Positions 6,886 through 13,180 of a stretch of DNA of 15,564 nucleotides are shown in pieces; position 1 is the stretch's first letter, and the number at the start of each line of letters is the position of its first letter. Source of the DNA: Pseudomonadota bacterium. GTDB lineage: Bacteria; Pseudomonadota; Gammaproteobacteria; Pseudomonadales; Oleiphilaceae. Location: the NCBI GenBank assembly GCA_023430625.1, contig JAEZAA010000194.1, forward strand, positions 1-15,564, in the 5' to 3' direction. The translations under genes were made by a program, and so were the position numbers. The notes under the pieces are model-generated. The model ran no database searches and was not told the DNA's origin. It saw only the letters and a program-made list of their open reading frames with translations.

Positions 6886-6930
6886 CTCGGGCAGGGTTTA
6901 GGTCGCGCTTAGGCAGGTGCCCGAGCGGGC
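6886..6930. promoter_or_regulatory. Inverted repeats, possible activator site
   Basis: CTCGGGCA (6886-6893) and TGCCCGAG (6918-6925) are perfect complements separated by 24 bp. The right arm also forms a compact palindrome with the following bases, GCCCG-AG-CGGGC (6919-6930). The site lies about 120-165 bp upstream of the predicted sigma-54 start, the usual distance for an enhancer-binding protein, and also just upstream of the rightward -35 box. Which promoter it serves, if either, is unknown. Confidence 0.35.
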
Positions 6931-6948
6931 GATGAATATCCTGCAATT

Positions 6949-6977
6949 TTGACAGGGCATCCTGCAGAAAGGTAAAT
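6949..6977 (+). promoter_or_regulatory. Sigma-70-like promoter for the HExxH protein gene
   Basis: A perfect -35 hexamer TTGACA (6949-6954) is followed after 17 bp by GTAAAT (6972-6977), a modest -10. The leader to the ATG at 7037 would be about 50 nt. A second possible -10, TACAAT (7002-7007), lies closer to the gene but lacks a matching -35. Confidence 0.5.
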
Positions 6978-7036
6978 CGCGAACGGCACGGCTCCCCTAA
7001 GTACAATGTCTGTAAGCGTAAAACAGGGGGAAGGTT

Positions 7037-7468
7037 ATGGTCTTACGCACCCGTGCCGTGCTTCGTTATGCCTGGGCGTCACCGGCTACGGCGATTGGCC
7101 TGACTGTCGCCGCCGTGGCGTGCCTGCTGGGGGCGCGGGCGAGGCAGGTTGCTGGCGTGCTGGAAGTAGCGGGAGGCCGGCTGGCGGACCTGTTGGCCCG
7201 GTCACCCCGGACCGGGCGGTTTGTCGCCATCACCCTGGGGCATGTGGTGCTGGGGCGCGACGAGAGGGTGCTGGACCGGCATCGGGTGCATGAGCACGAA
7301 CATGTGCGCCAGTACGAACGCTGGGGCATCCTGTTCTTTCCGTTGTATCTGGGGGAGAGCCTGGTGCTGCTCCTGCGGGGGCGCGACCCCTATCTGGATA
7401 ACCGTTTTGAGCGACAGGCGCGGGAAGCCGCCCGCCTCGCATCGTTGCAGGAGGGGAAGGGGGCCTGA
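7037..7468 (+). CDS. HExxH-containing membrane-associated protein of unknown function
   Basis: The 143-residue product starts with a basic segment and a hydrophobic helix (~14-33), then a region ending ITLGHVVLGRD (65-75). The segment HEHEHVRQYERWG (85-97) contains the zinc-metallopeptidase signature HExxH (H85, E86, H89). A second hydrophobic stretch at ~98-113 and a charged DPYLDNRFERQAREA tail (117-131) follow. I recall similar small bacterial proteins with HVRQYERWG and DPY.DNRFE blocks, annotated only as hypothetical. The HExxHVxQ pattern resembles the core of DUF4157-type putative peptidases, but at 143 residues it is short for an active protease, and no third zinc ligand is obvious apart from E107 or D117. 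A strong GGGGGAAGG ribosome site supports the ATG. It stands alone, ~100 bp upstream of msrB. Confidence 0.75.
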   Translation: MVLRTRAVLRYAWASPATAIGLTVAAVACLLGARARQVAGVLEVAGGRLADLLARSPRTGRFVAITLGHVVLGRDERVLDRHRVHEHEHVRQYERWGILFFPLYLGESLVLLLRGRDPYLDNRFERQAREAARLASLQEGKGA

Positions 7469-7527
7469 GCCAACCTCTTCCAATAGGCCGGTGCTTGCAG
7501 TTTACTAGCAGGTCATACGAGGGTTAT

Positions 7528-7546
7528 CCGGCGAATTGTGCGCCGG
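7528..7546 (+). other. Hairpin in the msrB leader
   Basis: CCGGCG (7528-7533) pairs with CGCCGG (7541-7546) around a 7-nt loop, 14 bp before the msrB ribosome site. No T-run follows, so it may be a weak end for the preceding gene or a leader structure of msrB. Confidence 0.3.
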
Positions 7547-7571
7547 CATGTCAGTTTCAGGGGAGGTCAGC

Positions 7572-7994
7572 ATGGTGGAAAAACTTCGTCTCAGCGAGGA
7601 TCAATGGCGGCAGCGGCTGTCTGCCGAGGAGTACCGGATCCTGCGCGAGCATGGCACCGAGCGGCCCGGCAGCGGCTGTTTTCTCGGGACTAAAACGCCG
7701 GGCACCTATGTCTGCGCGGGCTGTCATCAGCCACTGTTCAAGTCCGGTGAGAAGTTCGAGTCGGGCACCGGCTGGCCCTCCTTTACCCAGCCGCTGGCGC
7801 CGGATGCGGTGGCCGAGTATAGCGACCGCTCCCACGGCATGATCCGCACGGAAGTCCGCTGCGGGCGCTGCGATGGCCATCTCGGGCATGTCTTCCCCGA
7901 CGGCCCGCCCCCTACCGGCCTGCGCTATTGCATCAATTCGGTTTCCGTCAAGCACGTGCCGGAAGGACAGTCTCTCGAGCTGGTCACGGCCTAG
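7572..7994 (+). CDS. msrB: Peptide-methionine (R)-S-oxide reductase MsrB
   Basis: This 140-residue enzyme reduces the R epimer of methionine sulfoxide in proteins and so repairs oxidative damage in the cytoplasm. Family hallmarks are complete: zinc-binding CAGC (C48, C51) and CGRC (C97, C100), GTGWPSF (65-71), RSHGMIRTEVRC, DGHLGHVFPDGP (101-112) and catalytic C120 in RYCINS. The recycling cysteine found just before GWPSF in some MsrBs (SGCGWPSF) is threonine here (T66). C36 in SGCF could serve instead, or an external reductant may be used. The start at 7572 is preferred over the longer frame from 7536 because GGGAGG (7561-7566) lies 5 nt upstream and family similarity begins there. A hairpin ends the unit before a convergent small gene. 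Confidence 0.95.
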   Translation: MVEKLRLSEDQWRQRLSAEEYRILREHGTERPGSGCFLGTKTPGTYVCAGCHQPLFKSGEKFESGTGWPSFTQPLAPDAVAEYSDRSHGMIRTEVRCGRCDGHLGHVFPDGPPPTGLRYCINSVSVKHVPEGQSLELVTA

Positions 7995-8006
7995 ACCCAC
8001 TAGCCC

Positions 8007-8038
8007 TGTCGCCGGTGCGTCTCAGGCTGCCGGCGACA
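8007..8038. terminator. Hairpin terminator between convergent genes
   Basis: TGTCGCCGG (8007-8015) pairs perfectly with CCGGCGACA (8030-8038), with two further G-C pairs beyond one mismatch. It starts 12 bp after the msrB stop and ends 10 bp before the stop of the opposing small gene. A T-run is lacking on both strands, so it is a probable but not classical bidirectional terminator. Confidence 0.5.
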
Positions 8039-8048
8039 AGGATGTGAT

Positions 8049-8249
8049 TTAGTAGTTCGAGGGCGGGTCACTGGCGGGAAAGGACTCGTCGCTCTCCTCA
8101 TCCACGCGGTCCCATTTCTTGGGATCGACGCCGGCGCCGTTGGGGCCGGCGGGTCGCACGCTGTCGTGGCGCTCCTCCGGCTTTTGGGTCGTATTGCCGT
8201 TGGTGATGTCGTCCCGGGTTTTCTCCGGGCGTTCCTTAATGTCGGCCAT
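8049..8249 (-). CDS. Small hydrophilic protein with DESFPASDPP tail
   Basis: This 66-residue, strongly charged protein has no hydrophobic segment and is probably largely disordered. Its C-terminus ESDESFPASDPPSNY carries the DESFPASDPP motif that recurs at the ends of many short proteobacterial proteins of unknown role. The N-terminal half is rich in E, K, R, T and N. A good ribosome site (AGGAG, 7 nt from the ATG) and the conserved tail make it a real gene despite its size. It lies downstream of pirin on the same strand, 161 bp away, and converges with msrB. No function can be assigned. Confidence 0.75.
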   Translation of the reverse strand: MADIKERPEKTRDDITNGNTTQKPEERHDSVRPAGPNGAGVDPKKWDRVDEESDESFPASDPPSNY

Positions 8250-8288
8250 ATGATTCTCCTGGGCAGATGCGGCAGCCGTCGTGGTTAT

Positions 8289-8315
8289 TTCAGCGCAAGA
8301 ACAACCCGCGCTGAA
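8289..8315. other. Perfect 8-bp inverted repeat between pirin and the small gene
   Basis: TTCAGCGC (8289-8296) and GCGCTGAA (8308-8315) form an 8-bp stem with an 11-nt loop, 40 bp upstream of the small gene and 96 bp beyond the pirin stop (both on -). The bases following it on the - strand (ATAACC) are not a T-run. It could be a leader structure, an operator or a weak terminator. Confidence 0.35.
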
Positions 8316-8410
8316 TGCAACGGCCTGATGCTCCTATTCTGGAGTTCGGCGGGCAGAAAATCCCGGCGCAGCGGCCAGCCGATTTTGCCTAAGCAGGAAG
8401 GGGCGGCTCG

Positions 8411-9286
8411 TCAGAGCGACAGACCGCCAAACCGGCCGGCTTGATAATCGAGGATGGCCTGCCGGATCTCATCACGCGTGTTCATGACAAAGGGGCCATG
8501 GGCAACCACCGGCTCCTGCAGCGGTGCACCGTGCCCAAACAAGAGCACGCAGGGCGTGTGAGCCGCGATTTCAACCTGGTCGCCGTCGTCATGGAGCTCC
8601 GCCAGGTGGTAGGGTTCGGCGGGCGTGCCGGCAATGTCGGCCTGGCCCCGCACCAGATACAGAAATACCTGGTGACCCTTGGGCGCGGGCAGGCTCACGC
8701 GGGCGCCAGCCGCCAGTTCCAGGGTGGCCATGAAGAGTCCGGTCAGGGACTGGACGGGGCCTTGCTGGTTTTCAAACGGACCTGCAATCAGGTTCAGACA
8801 GGAACCCTGGGCATCCAGGCTGATGCGGGGAATCTGCTCCCGCTGCAGGCCGGTATAGGCCGGCTCGGTCATCTTGAGCCGGGCCGGCAGGTTGACCCAC
8901 AACTGGAGGATCTCCAGGGGGCCGCCCTGCTGCTTGAAGCTGGGTGGAGACAGTTCCGCGTGCACCAGGCCCCGTCCCGCCGTCATCCACTGGATCCCGC
9001 CCGCCTTGATCACACTGGCATAGGGGCTGCGGTGCGGCTGGTCGCCGTGATAATGCGCCAGCTCGCCCTCCAGGATGAAGGTGACGGTTTCGAACCCCCG
9101 GTGCGGGTGCGGGCCGAAGGGAAGGCCGCGGTTGTTGGGCGGGTACTGCTGGGGCCCGTGATGGTTGAGAAACAAAAAGGGATCGAGCAACTCGAGACTG
9201 GGCCCTGGCAGGGGGCGGCGGGTGGTTAGATCGCCGATATCGTCCCGCAGGGCCGGGTGCAATTTGGAGAGCGTTCGAGTTTTCAT
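8411..9286 (-). CDS. Pirin family protein (bicupin)
   Basis: The 291-residue product has the pirin layout: an N-terminal cupin (~5-125) and a C-terminal cupin (~178-285). The iron-binding residues of the N-terminal cupin are all visible: H60 and H62 in GPHPHRGFETVT, then H109 and E111 in RGLVHAE. The QWMTAGRG block (99-106) is also typical. Bacterial pirins are cytoplasmic; some have quercetin 2,3-dioxygenase activity and others modulate metabolic enzymes, so the specific role is open. A GAGGAAG ribosome site fits the ATG. The second cyclase ends only 27 bp upstream on the same strand, so the two are probably on one transcript. Confidence 0.92.
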   Translation of the reverse strand: MKTRTLSKLHPALRDDIGDLTTRRPLPGPSLELLDPFLFLNHHGPQQYPPNNRGLPFGPHPHRGFETVTFILEGELAHYHGDQPHRSPYASVIKAGGIQWMTAGRGLVHAELSPPSFKQQGGPLEILQLWVNLPARLKMTEPAYTGLQREQIPRISLDAQGSCLNLIAGPFENQQGPVQSLTGLFMATLELAAGARVSLPAPKGHQVFLYLVRGQADIAGTPAEPYHLAELHDDGDQVEIAAHTPCVLLFGHGAPLQEPVVAHGPFVMNTRDEIRQAILDYQAGRFGGLSL

Positions 9287-9313
9287 GGAATCTTCCTCAA
9301 GCCGTGCTCGCCA

Positions 9314-10492
9314 CTAGTGGGGCAAGGCGGCGGGGCGATGGGCCGTGGCCGTGACGACCCGGTTGCGCCCGCCGCTTTTGGCGGCGTAGAGGGCGTCGTC
9401 GGCGTAGCGCAGCAAGTCTTCCGCCGATAGGGTGCGATCATCTTCGTTGCAGCAGAGTCCGATGCTGGCGGATATGCGCAGGGACTTGGTGGAGCCCAGA
9501 TCTACCACGGCCTCCATGAGCTTGTCCAGGCATCGCTCGGCGAGCAGACGCGCGCCATCCGTGTCGGTTCCCGGAAGAATAATGAGAAATTCTTCGCCGC
9601 CATAGCGTCCGATCATGTCGTTCTGACGCACCGAGTCGCGCAAGGTCTGGGCTGCGGTGATGAGCGCCTGGTCGCCGGCGGGATGGCCCCAGGTATCATT
9701 GATCTGCTTGAAGTGATCCAGATCCACCATGAGCACGGCCAGCGATGGTCCCTGGCGGCTGCTTCGCTCAAGTTCCCGATTCAGGTGCGACAGAATACTG
9801 CGCCGGTTATAGAGGCCGGTGAGGGAGTCGGTCATGCTCAGTAGATGAACCTGCTTTTCCCGCTGACGCCAGCGCCGTAGCACCAGATAGGCCAGCACCG
9901 TCAGAATGACCAGATGAGGCACGGTAAAGGCCAGCATCAGCGTCAGCCAGAAGGCGGAGAGAACCCCGTCGACGGCCATCGGGCGCTGCAGCACGGGGGC
10001 GTAAGGCAGATAGCCAAAGGCCGAGGCATAGGACAGCAGGGTCAGGGTGACGATGCCAATGACCAGGGCAACCAGCACCGCGCCCCGGTGGAACAGGATG
10101 AAGCCCAGCACCGGCGCGCCGGCCAGCGCCGCACCGGTGGCCAGGGACAGGGTGCCGGTGTGATAACTGAAATAGCACAGCGACAGGCAGTAATAACTGG
10201 CGGCAACGTACTCGAACAGAAGGTTGTCGCGGTATTTCCGGCCCAGGATGGAGGTGACCAGAAACAGGCCGGCGGACAGTCCGATCCAGATCAGGGTCGC
10301 GTCCAGGATCAGCTGGACATGCGCAATGTTGATCAGGCTGGGCGGGTGGTCCAGGCCGAGGACGTAGCGGGCAATCAGGGCGTAGTAAACGTGCAGGCTC
10401 AGGATAACGCCAAACACCAGTAGCGCTTTGCTGCTGGAGCGCCATTCCAACGGATTGCTCAGGTATTTCAGGAAAACTTCACGTCGGTGCAT
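9314..10492 (-). CDS. Membrane-bound diguanylate cyclase (GGDEF)
   Basis: This 392-residue enzyme should make cyclic di-GMP at the inner membrane. Residues ~22-205 contain about six hydrophobic helices without a recognisable named sensor domain. After a short basic linker (RRWRQREKQ), the GGDEF domain (~215-382) has SMTDSLTGLYNRR, the metal site VDLDHF, GGEEF at 298-302 and an RxxD inhibitory site (R289-D292). Catalysis and feedback control therefore both look intact. The frame stays open far upstream (to 11428), but that extension overlaps the spermidine-synthase-like gene and is not membrane-like. The ATG at 10492 has a GAGG ribosome site 5 nt upstream, whereas the in-frame ATG at 10522 has none. 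It is followed closely by pirin. It differs clearly in its membrane part from the cyclase at the window start. Confidence 0.92.
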   Translation of the reverse strand: MHRREVFLKYLSNPLEWRSSSKALLVFGVILSLHVYYALIARYVLGLDHPPSLINIAHVQLILDATLIWIGLSAGLFLVTSILGRKYRDNLLFEYVAASYYCLSLCYFSYHTGTLSLATGAALAGAPVLGFILFHRGAVLVALVIGIVTLTLLSYASAFGYLPYAPVLQRPMAVDGVLSAFWLTLMLAFTVPHLVILTVLAYLVLRRWRQREKQVHLLSMTDSLTGLYNRRSILSHLNRELERSSRQGPSLAVLMVDLDHFKQINDTWGHPAGDQALITAAQTLRDSVRQNDMIGRYGGEEFLIILPGTDTDGARLLAERCLDKLMEAVVDLGSTKSLRISASIGLCCNEDDRTLSAEDLLRYADDALYAAKSGGRNRVVTATAHRPAALPH

Positions 10493-10632
10493 CGATACCT
10501 CGGAATCGATTTCAACGAGCATAGCCGAAAACGGGCGGCCACTGGTGGCGTGTGACCGACCGCACAGTAAATCTTTCAATAGTTTGCAATGTCGGCTAGC
10601 CAAGCGGAAGTAGTGGCTGAATAAATAAGCAG

Positions 10633-10653
10633 CGGCTGAGCCAAATTCAGCCG
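10633..10653 (-). terminator. Weak intrinsic terminator after the spermidine-synthase-like gene
   Basis: On the - strand CGGCTGA (10653-10647) pairs with TCAGCCG (10639-10633) around a 7-nt loop, followed by CTGCTTATTTATT. The stem is perfect but short and the T-run is interrupted. It lies 28 bp past the stop codon of the upstream gene and separates it from the cyclase gene. Confidence 0.4.
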
Positions 10654-10680
10654 GTTGCCGTTCCGGGCACTGCAATCGGC

Positions 10681-11529
10681 TCAAGCCTCGTTCTTGATCC
10701 GGGTCGCCCGCCGCAGGTAACGGGTGATCGGAAACCCTAACAGGCCGTTGAGGTGCCGGGCCCGCTGGGTAAGTTCCCGGGGACTGGCCGTAACCGGCTG
10801 CTTGCCGGCCACTAGGATCTGGTTGCCGCTGGAGACGCGGCAGACGCGAATGTCGGCGAAATGACTGGCAATGAATTCCAGAGCATCGGGCGTGCATTCG
10901 CTTTTGTGGCTGTAGTTGATGGTTATCCAGCCGTCGGGGCTCAGCAGGCGATGGCAGTGACTGATGAACTCGTATTGGGCCTGCTGGCTGTCCATGCGCG
11001 CGGCGTGGTACATGTCGCAGAGCAGGAGATCGGCACTGCCGGCCGGGGCGTTCGGCAGATAGCTGCCGGCGTCCATGATCTCGATCTGCAGGCGCGGATC
11101 GTCCGGCAACTGGAAGAAGCGCCGCGCGATGTCCACCACGGCGGGGCGCAGCTCGATCACGTGCAACTGGGTTTCGGGCAGGCAGTGATACAGGCACTGG
11201 GCCAGCGAGCCGCCGCCCAGGCCAAACAGGGTCACCCGGCGCGGGCGCTGAAACACCAGGGGAATCAGCATGGCACAGGTGTATTCGTGCATCAGCTGTT
11301 CGGGATGGGCCTTGTGCTGGCAGCTTTGCTCGTGCAGGGAGTCGAACGCCAGAAAGCGCTTGTTGCCGTCGTCGAACACCCGGATGGGGCCGAAGGCATC
11401 GTGGGTGCGAAAGATTTCCTGGCCCCACTGGGGATTGATATTCAGGCTGAGTGTCATGCCAAGGCGTGCCGCTTGAAACTGTCGCAGTGAAGGCTGGATG
11501 AGGGGCCGGTCCCGAGCCTGATCGAACAC
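10681..11529 (-). CDS. Spermidine-synthase-like protein (PABS/Rossmann fold)
   Basis: This protein of up to 282 residues has the nucleotide-binding fold shared by polyamine aminopropyltransferases and methyltransferases. It shows a glycine-rich loop LFGLGGGSL (101-109), an acidic ribose-binding residue E126 in HVIELRP and D153 in IMDAGSYL. MHEYTCAML (80-88) sits where true synthases have YHE. At the catalytic loop the family DSTDPxGP is replaced by LLLCDMYHAARM (168-179), keeping only D172. Polyamine synthesis is therefore doubtful; a methyltransferase-like role on another substrate is possible. It appears cytoplasmic. The start is uncertain: GTG at 11529 gives the full frame, ATG at 11457 gives 258 residues, and neither has a ribosome site. 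A TAGAAT -10 at 11560-11565 leaves a short leader to the GTG. Confidence 0.8.
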   Translation of the reverse strand: MFDQARDRPLIQPSLRQFQAARLGMTLSLNINPQWGQEIFRTHDAFGPIRVFDDGNKRFLAFDSLHEQSCQHKAHPEQLMHEYTCAMLIPLVFQRPRRVTLFGLGGGSLAQCLYHCLPETQLHVIELRPAVVDIARRFFQLPDDPRLQIEIMDAGSYLPNAPAGSADLLLCDMYHAARMDSQQAQYEFISHCHRLLSPDGWITINYSHKSECTPDALEFIASHFADIRVCRVSSGNQILVAGKQPVTASPRELTQRARHLNGLLGFPITRYLRRATRIKNEA

Positions 11530-11559
11530 GGAGGTTGGACGCAGCCCGGCAAAAGGAGC

Positions 11560-11588
11560 ATTCTAGTGCGCCCTTGGTTGCCTGGGTA
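11560..11588 (-). promoter_or_regulatory. Sigma-70-like promoter of the spermidine-synthase-like gene
   Basis: On the - strand TACCCA (11588-11583) and TAGAAT (11565-11560) are separated by 17 bp. The -10 matches five of six consensus bases and the -35 three. Transcription would start around 11553, about 24 nt before the GTG start. Confidence 0.4.
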
Positions 11589-11722
11589 GTCCGGACCCCA
11601 TGAATGGAGCAACAACTGCTTTGTCCGGTCGTGCGTTTGCCAAGGCGCGTTCAGGCTCGGGGCAGACGCACCCTACAATGTGAGTCCTATCGGTGGGAAA
11701 TGCGACAGGTGGAGCCCTGTTT

Positions 11723-11736
11723 AGGAAAACATTCCT
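11723..11736. promoter_or_regulatory. Inverted repeat upstream of the Bcr/CflA transporter
   Basis: AGGAA-AACA-TTCCT is a 14-bp interrupted palindrome, 91 bp before the transporter start and 44 bp after a possible -10 (TACAAT, 11674-11679). It could bind a dimeric regulator of the transporter. No regulator gene is next to it. Confidence 0.3.
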
Positions 11737-11768
11737 GTAAGGACGCTGGTCACATAAGGAGATAGCGC

Positions 11769-11792
11769 GTGGGGAAGGTTCCCGTTCCCCAC
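11769..11792 (+). other. Hairpin in the transporter leader, overlapping a possible leader ORF
   Basis: GTGGGGAA (11769-11776) pairs perfectly with TTCCCCAC (11785-11792) around an 8-nt loop. The first three bases are also a GTG placed 7 nt after an AAGGAG ribosome-site match (11756-11761). They open a 24-codon frame that ends with TGA at 11841-11843, just inside the transporter gene. The transporter's own ribosome site is poor, so translation of this leader could couple to or control it. The evidence is composition and position only. Confidence 0.35.
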
Positions 11793-11826
11793 AGTTCAGT
11801 TTCAAGTCAGCCAGAGAAGTCGTTGG

Positions 11827-13041
11827 ATGCCTGCACAATCTGAAACGCGTTTTATCATCATTCTGGGCCTGCTCATTGGTCTCTCGCCCTTCGCGGTCGA
11901 CATGTATCTCCCCAGCCTGCCAGCCATCGGCGCCGATCTCGGTGCCTCGCCGGAGCTGGTGCAACAAACCCTGAGCGTGTATCTCGCCTGTTTCGCACTG
12001 CCGCAATTGTTCTTCGGGCCACTGTCGGATGCGGTGGGACGGCGCGTCACCCTGCTGCTGGGCCTGATCCTGTTCATGGCTGGCGCCCTCCTATGCGTCG
12101 CTTCCCGTGATATCGGCGAACTGATCCTCGCGCGGGGCCTGCAGGGTATCGGCGCGGCGGCGGTGCTGGTCACGGTTCCGGCGCTGGTGCGGGATCGCTT
12201 TGCCGGCGACGAGTTCGCCCGCATGATGGGCTTTATCATGCTGGTGATGGCGGTGGCGCCGTTGGTTGCGCCGCTGGTCGGCGGGCTGGTGCTGGTGCTC
12301 AGTGGTTGGCGCTCGATTTTTCTGGTGCTGGCGGGGCTGGGATTGATCGGCCTGGTGCTGTTCATGCGCTACCTGGGCGAGACCTTGCCGCCAGAGCGGC
12401 GCGAATCATTGCGTCCCGGCCGTCTGCTGGCTAACTATGGCAGTCTCCTGAAACACCGTCCTTCCCTGAGTTTCATGCTGTGCGGCGGCTTCGGCTTTGC
12501 AGGCATGATGGCCTTTCTCACCGCATCGCCCTTTGTTTATATCGATCTATATGGCATCTCCGCCCAGGCCTATGGCCTGCTGTTCGCGCTCAACATCCTG
12601 ACCATGATGGTGTTTACCACCGTATCCAATCGCTTCGTGCGCCAGGCGGGTGCCCATCGCATCCTGGGAATCGGCATGTTGGTGCTGCTGGCGGCGTCCA
12701 TTGTCATGTGCCTGCTGGCGGCCTGGGGAGAACCGTCGCTGGCGGTCCTGGTGGCGTCCATCATGCTGTTTGTGGGGACCAACGGCATGGTGAGCGCAAA
12801 TACCATGGCGCTGGTGATGAACAGCTTTGGCCATATCTCCGGCAGCGCCTCGGCCATGGCCGGTTTCCTGCGCTTTGGCATTGGTGCCTTGGCCGGCGTT
12901 CTGGTGGGTGTGCTGCACGACGGCACCATCCGGCCTCTGCTGGTGACGATGATCGGCTGCGGCGTTCTGGCTCTCTTGTTCTATGGCATCGGCAGTATCC
13001 GAGGTGCCGGCTCAGCCGCCGGTCCACAGATGGAGACCTGA
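11827..13041 (+). CDS. Bcr/CflA family multidrug efflux transporter (MFS)
   Basis: The 404-residue product is a major facilitator with about twelve transmembrane helices, expected to export drugs or small metabolites across the inner membrane in exchange for protons. Family hallmarks are clear: PFAVDMYLPSLPAI (21-34) in helix 1 with its acidic D25, VQQTLSVYLACFALPQLFFG ahead of motif A GPLSDAVGRR (64-73), LARGLQGIGAAAV (101-113), and the antiporter motif C around APLVAPLVGG (144-153). The length is normal for Bcr/CflA. The substrate cannot be predicted. The ATG at 11827 is weakly supported by a ribosome site, but no better start exists in frame before a stop at 11755. It is divergent from the spermidine-synthase-like gene, with a 297-bp region holding two inverted repeats. 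Confidence 0.93.
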   Translation: MPAQSETRFIIILGLLIGLSPFAVDMYLPSLPAIGADLGASPELVQQTLSVYLACFALPQLFFGPLSDAVGRRVTLLLGLILFMAGALLCVASRDIGELILARGLQGIGAAAVLVTVPALVRDRFAGDEFARMMGFIMLVMAVAPLVAPLVGGLVLVLSGWRSIFLVLAGLGLIGLVLFMRYLGETLPPERRESLRPGRLLANYGSLLKHRPSLSFMLCGGFGFAGMMAFLTASPFVYIDLYGISAQAYGLLFALNILTMMVFTTVSNRFVRQAGAHRILGIGMLVLLAASIVMCLLAAWGEPSLAVLVASIMLFVGTNGMVSANTMALVMNSFGHISGSASAMAGFLRFGIGALAGVLVGVLHDGTIRPLLVTMIGCGVLALLFYGIGSIRGAGSAAGPQMET

Positions 13042-13094
13042 GCCCGTGCTCGACTAAATCCACTTTTGACTAAACCCGCGCTAATGATAGGGAC

Positions 13095-13123
13095 TATTCA
13101 TTCCGGCAGCGCTTGGCTACAAT
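13095..13123 (+). promoter_or_regulatory. Sigma-70-like promoter of trhO
   Basis: TATTCA (13095-13100) and TACAAT (13118-13123) are 17 bp apart. The -10 matches five of six consensus bases, the -35 only three. The predicted start near 13130 leaves about 50 nt before the trhO ATG. A better -35 (TTGACT, 13066-13071) lies upstream but has no matching -10 at a proper distance. Confidence 0.4.
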
Positions 13124-13180
13124 TCCGCCGCGTTGAATGCTCTGGATTTACGTTCCAGACCGCAGAATAGGAAAGAAGTC

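Larger units (their letters stand above)
6725..7036. other. Divergent regulatory region
   Basis: This 312-bp gap between the BON gene (-) and the HExxH protein gene (+) has no supported gene. It contains the sigma-54 promoter facing left, an inverted repeat system at 6886-6930, a sigma-70-like promoter facing right (6949-6977) and a further -10-like TACAAT at 7002-7007 just ahead of the right-hand gene. Its content therefore appears to be regulatory. Confidence 0.55.

Noticed and set aside
6131..6901. + strand frame of 256 codons opposite the BON gene
   Set aside because: Antisense shadow. It runs through the sigma-54 promoter region and encodes no known motif.
10493..11428. N-terminal extension of the second cyclase frame
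   Set aside because: The frame is open to 11428, but it overlaps the spermidine-synthase-like gene and lacks membrane character. The start at 10492 has a ribosome site.
13052..13077. Imperfect direct repeat GACTAAATCC/GACTAAACCC between the transporter and trhO
   Set aside because: Ten bases with one mismatch in a short gap is near what chance gives, and it aligns with no promoter element convincingly.
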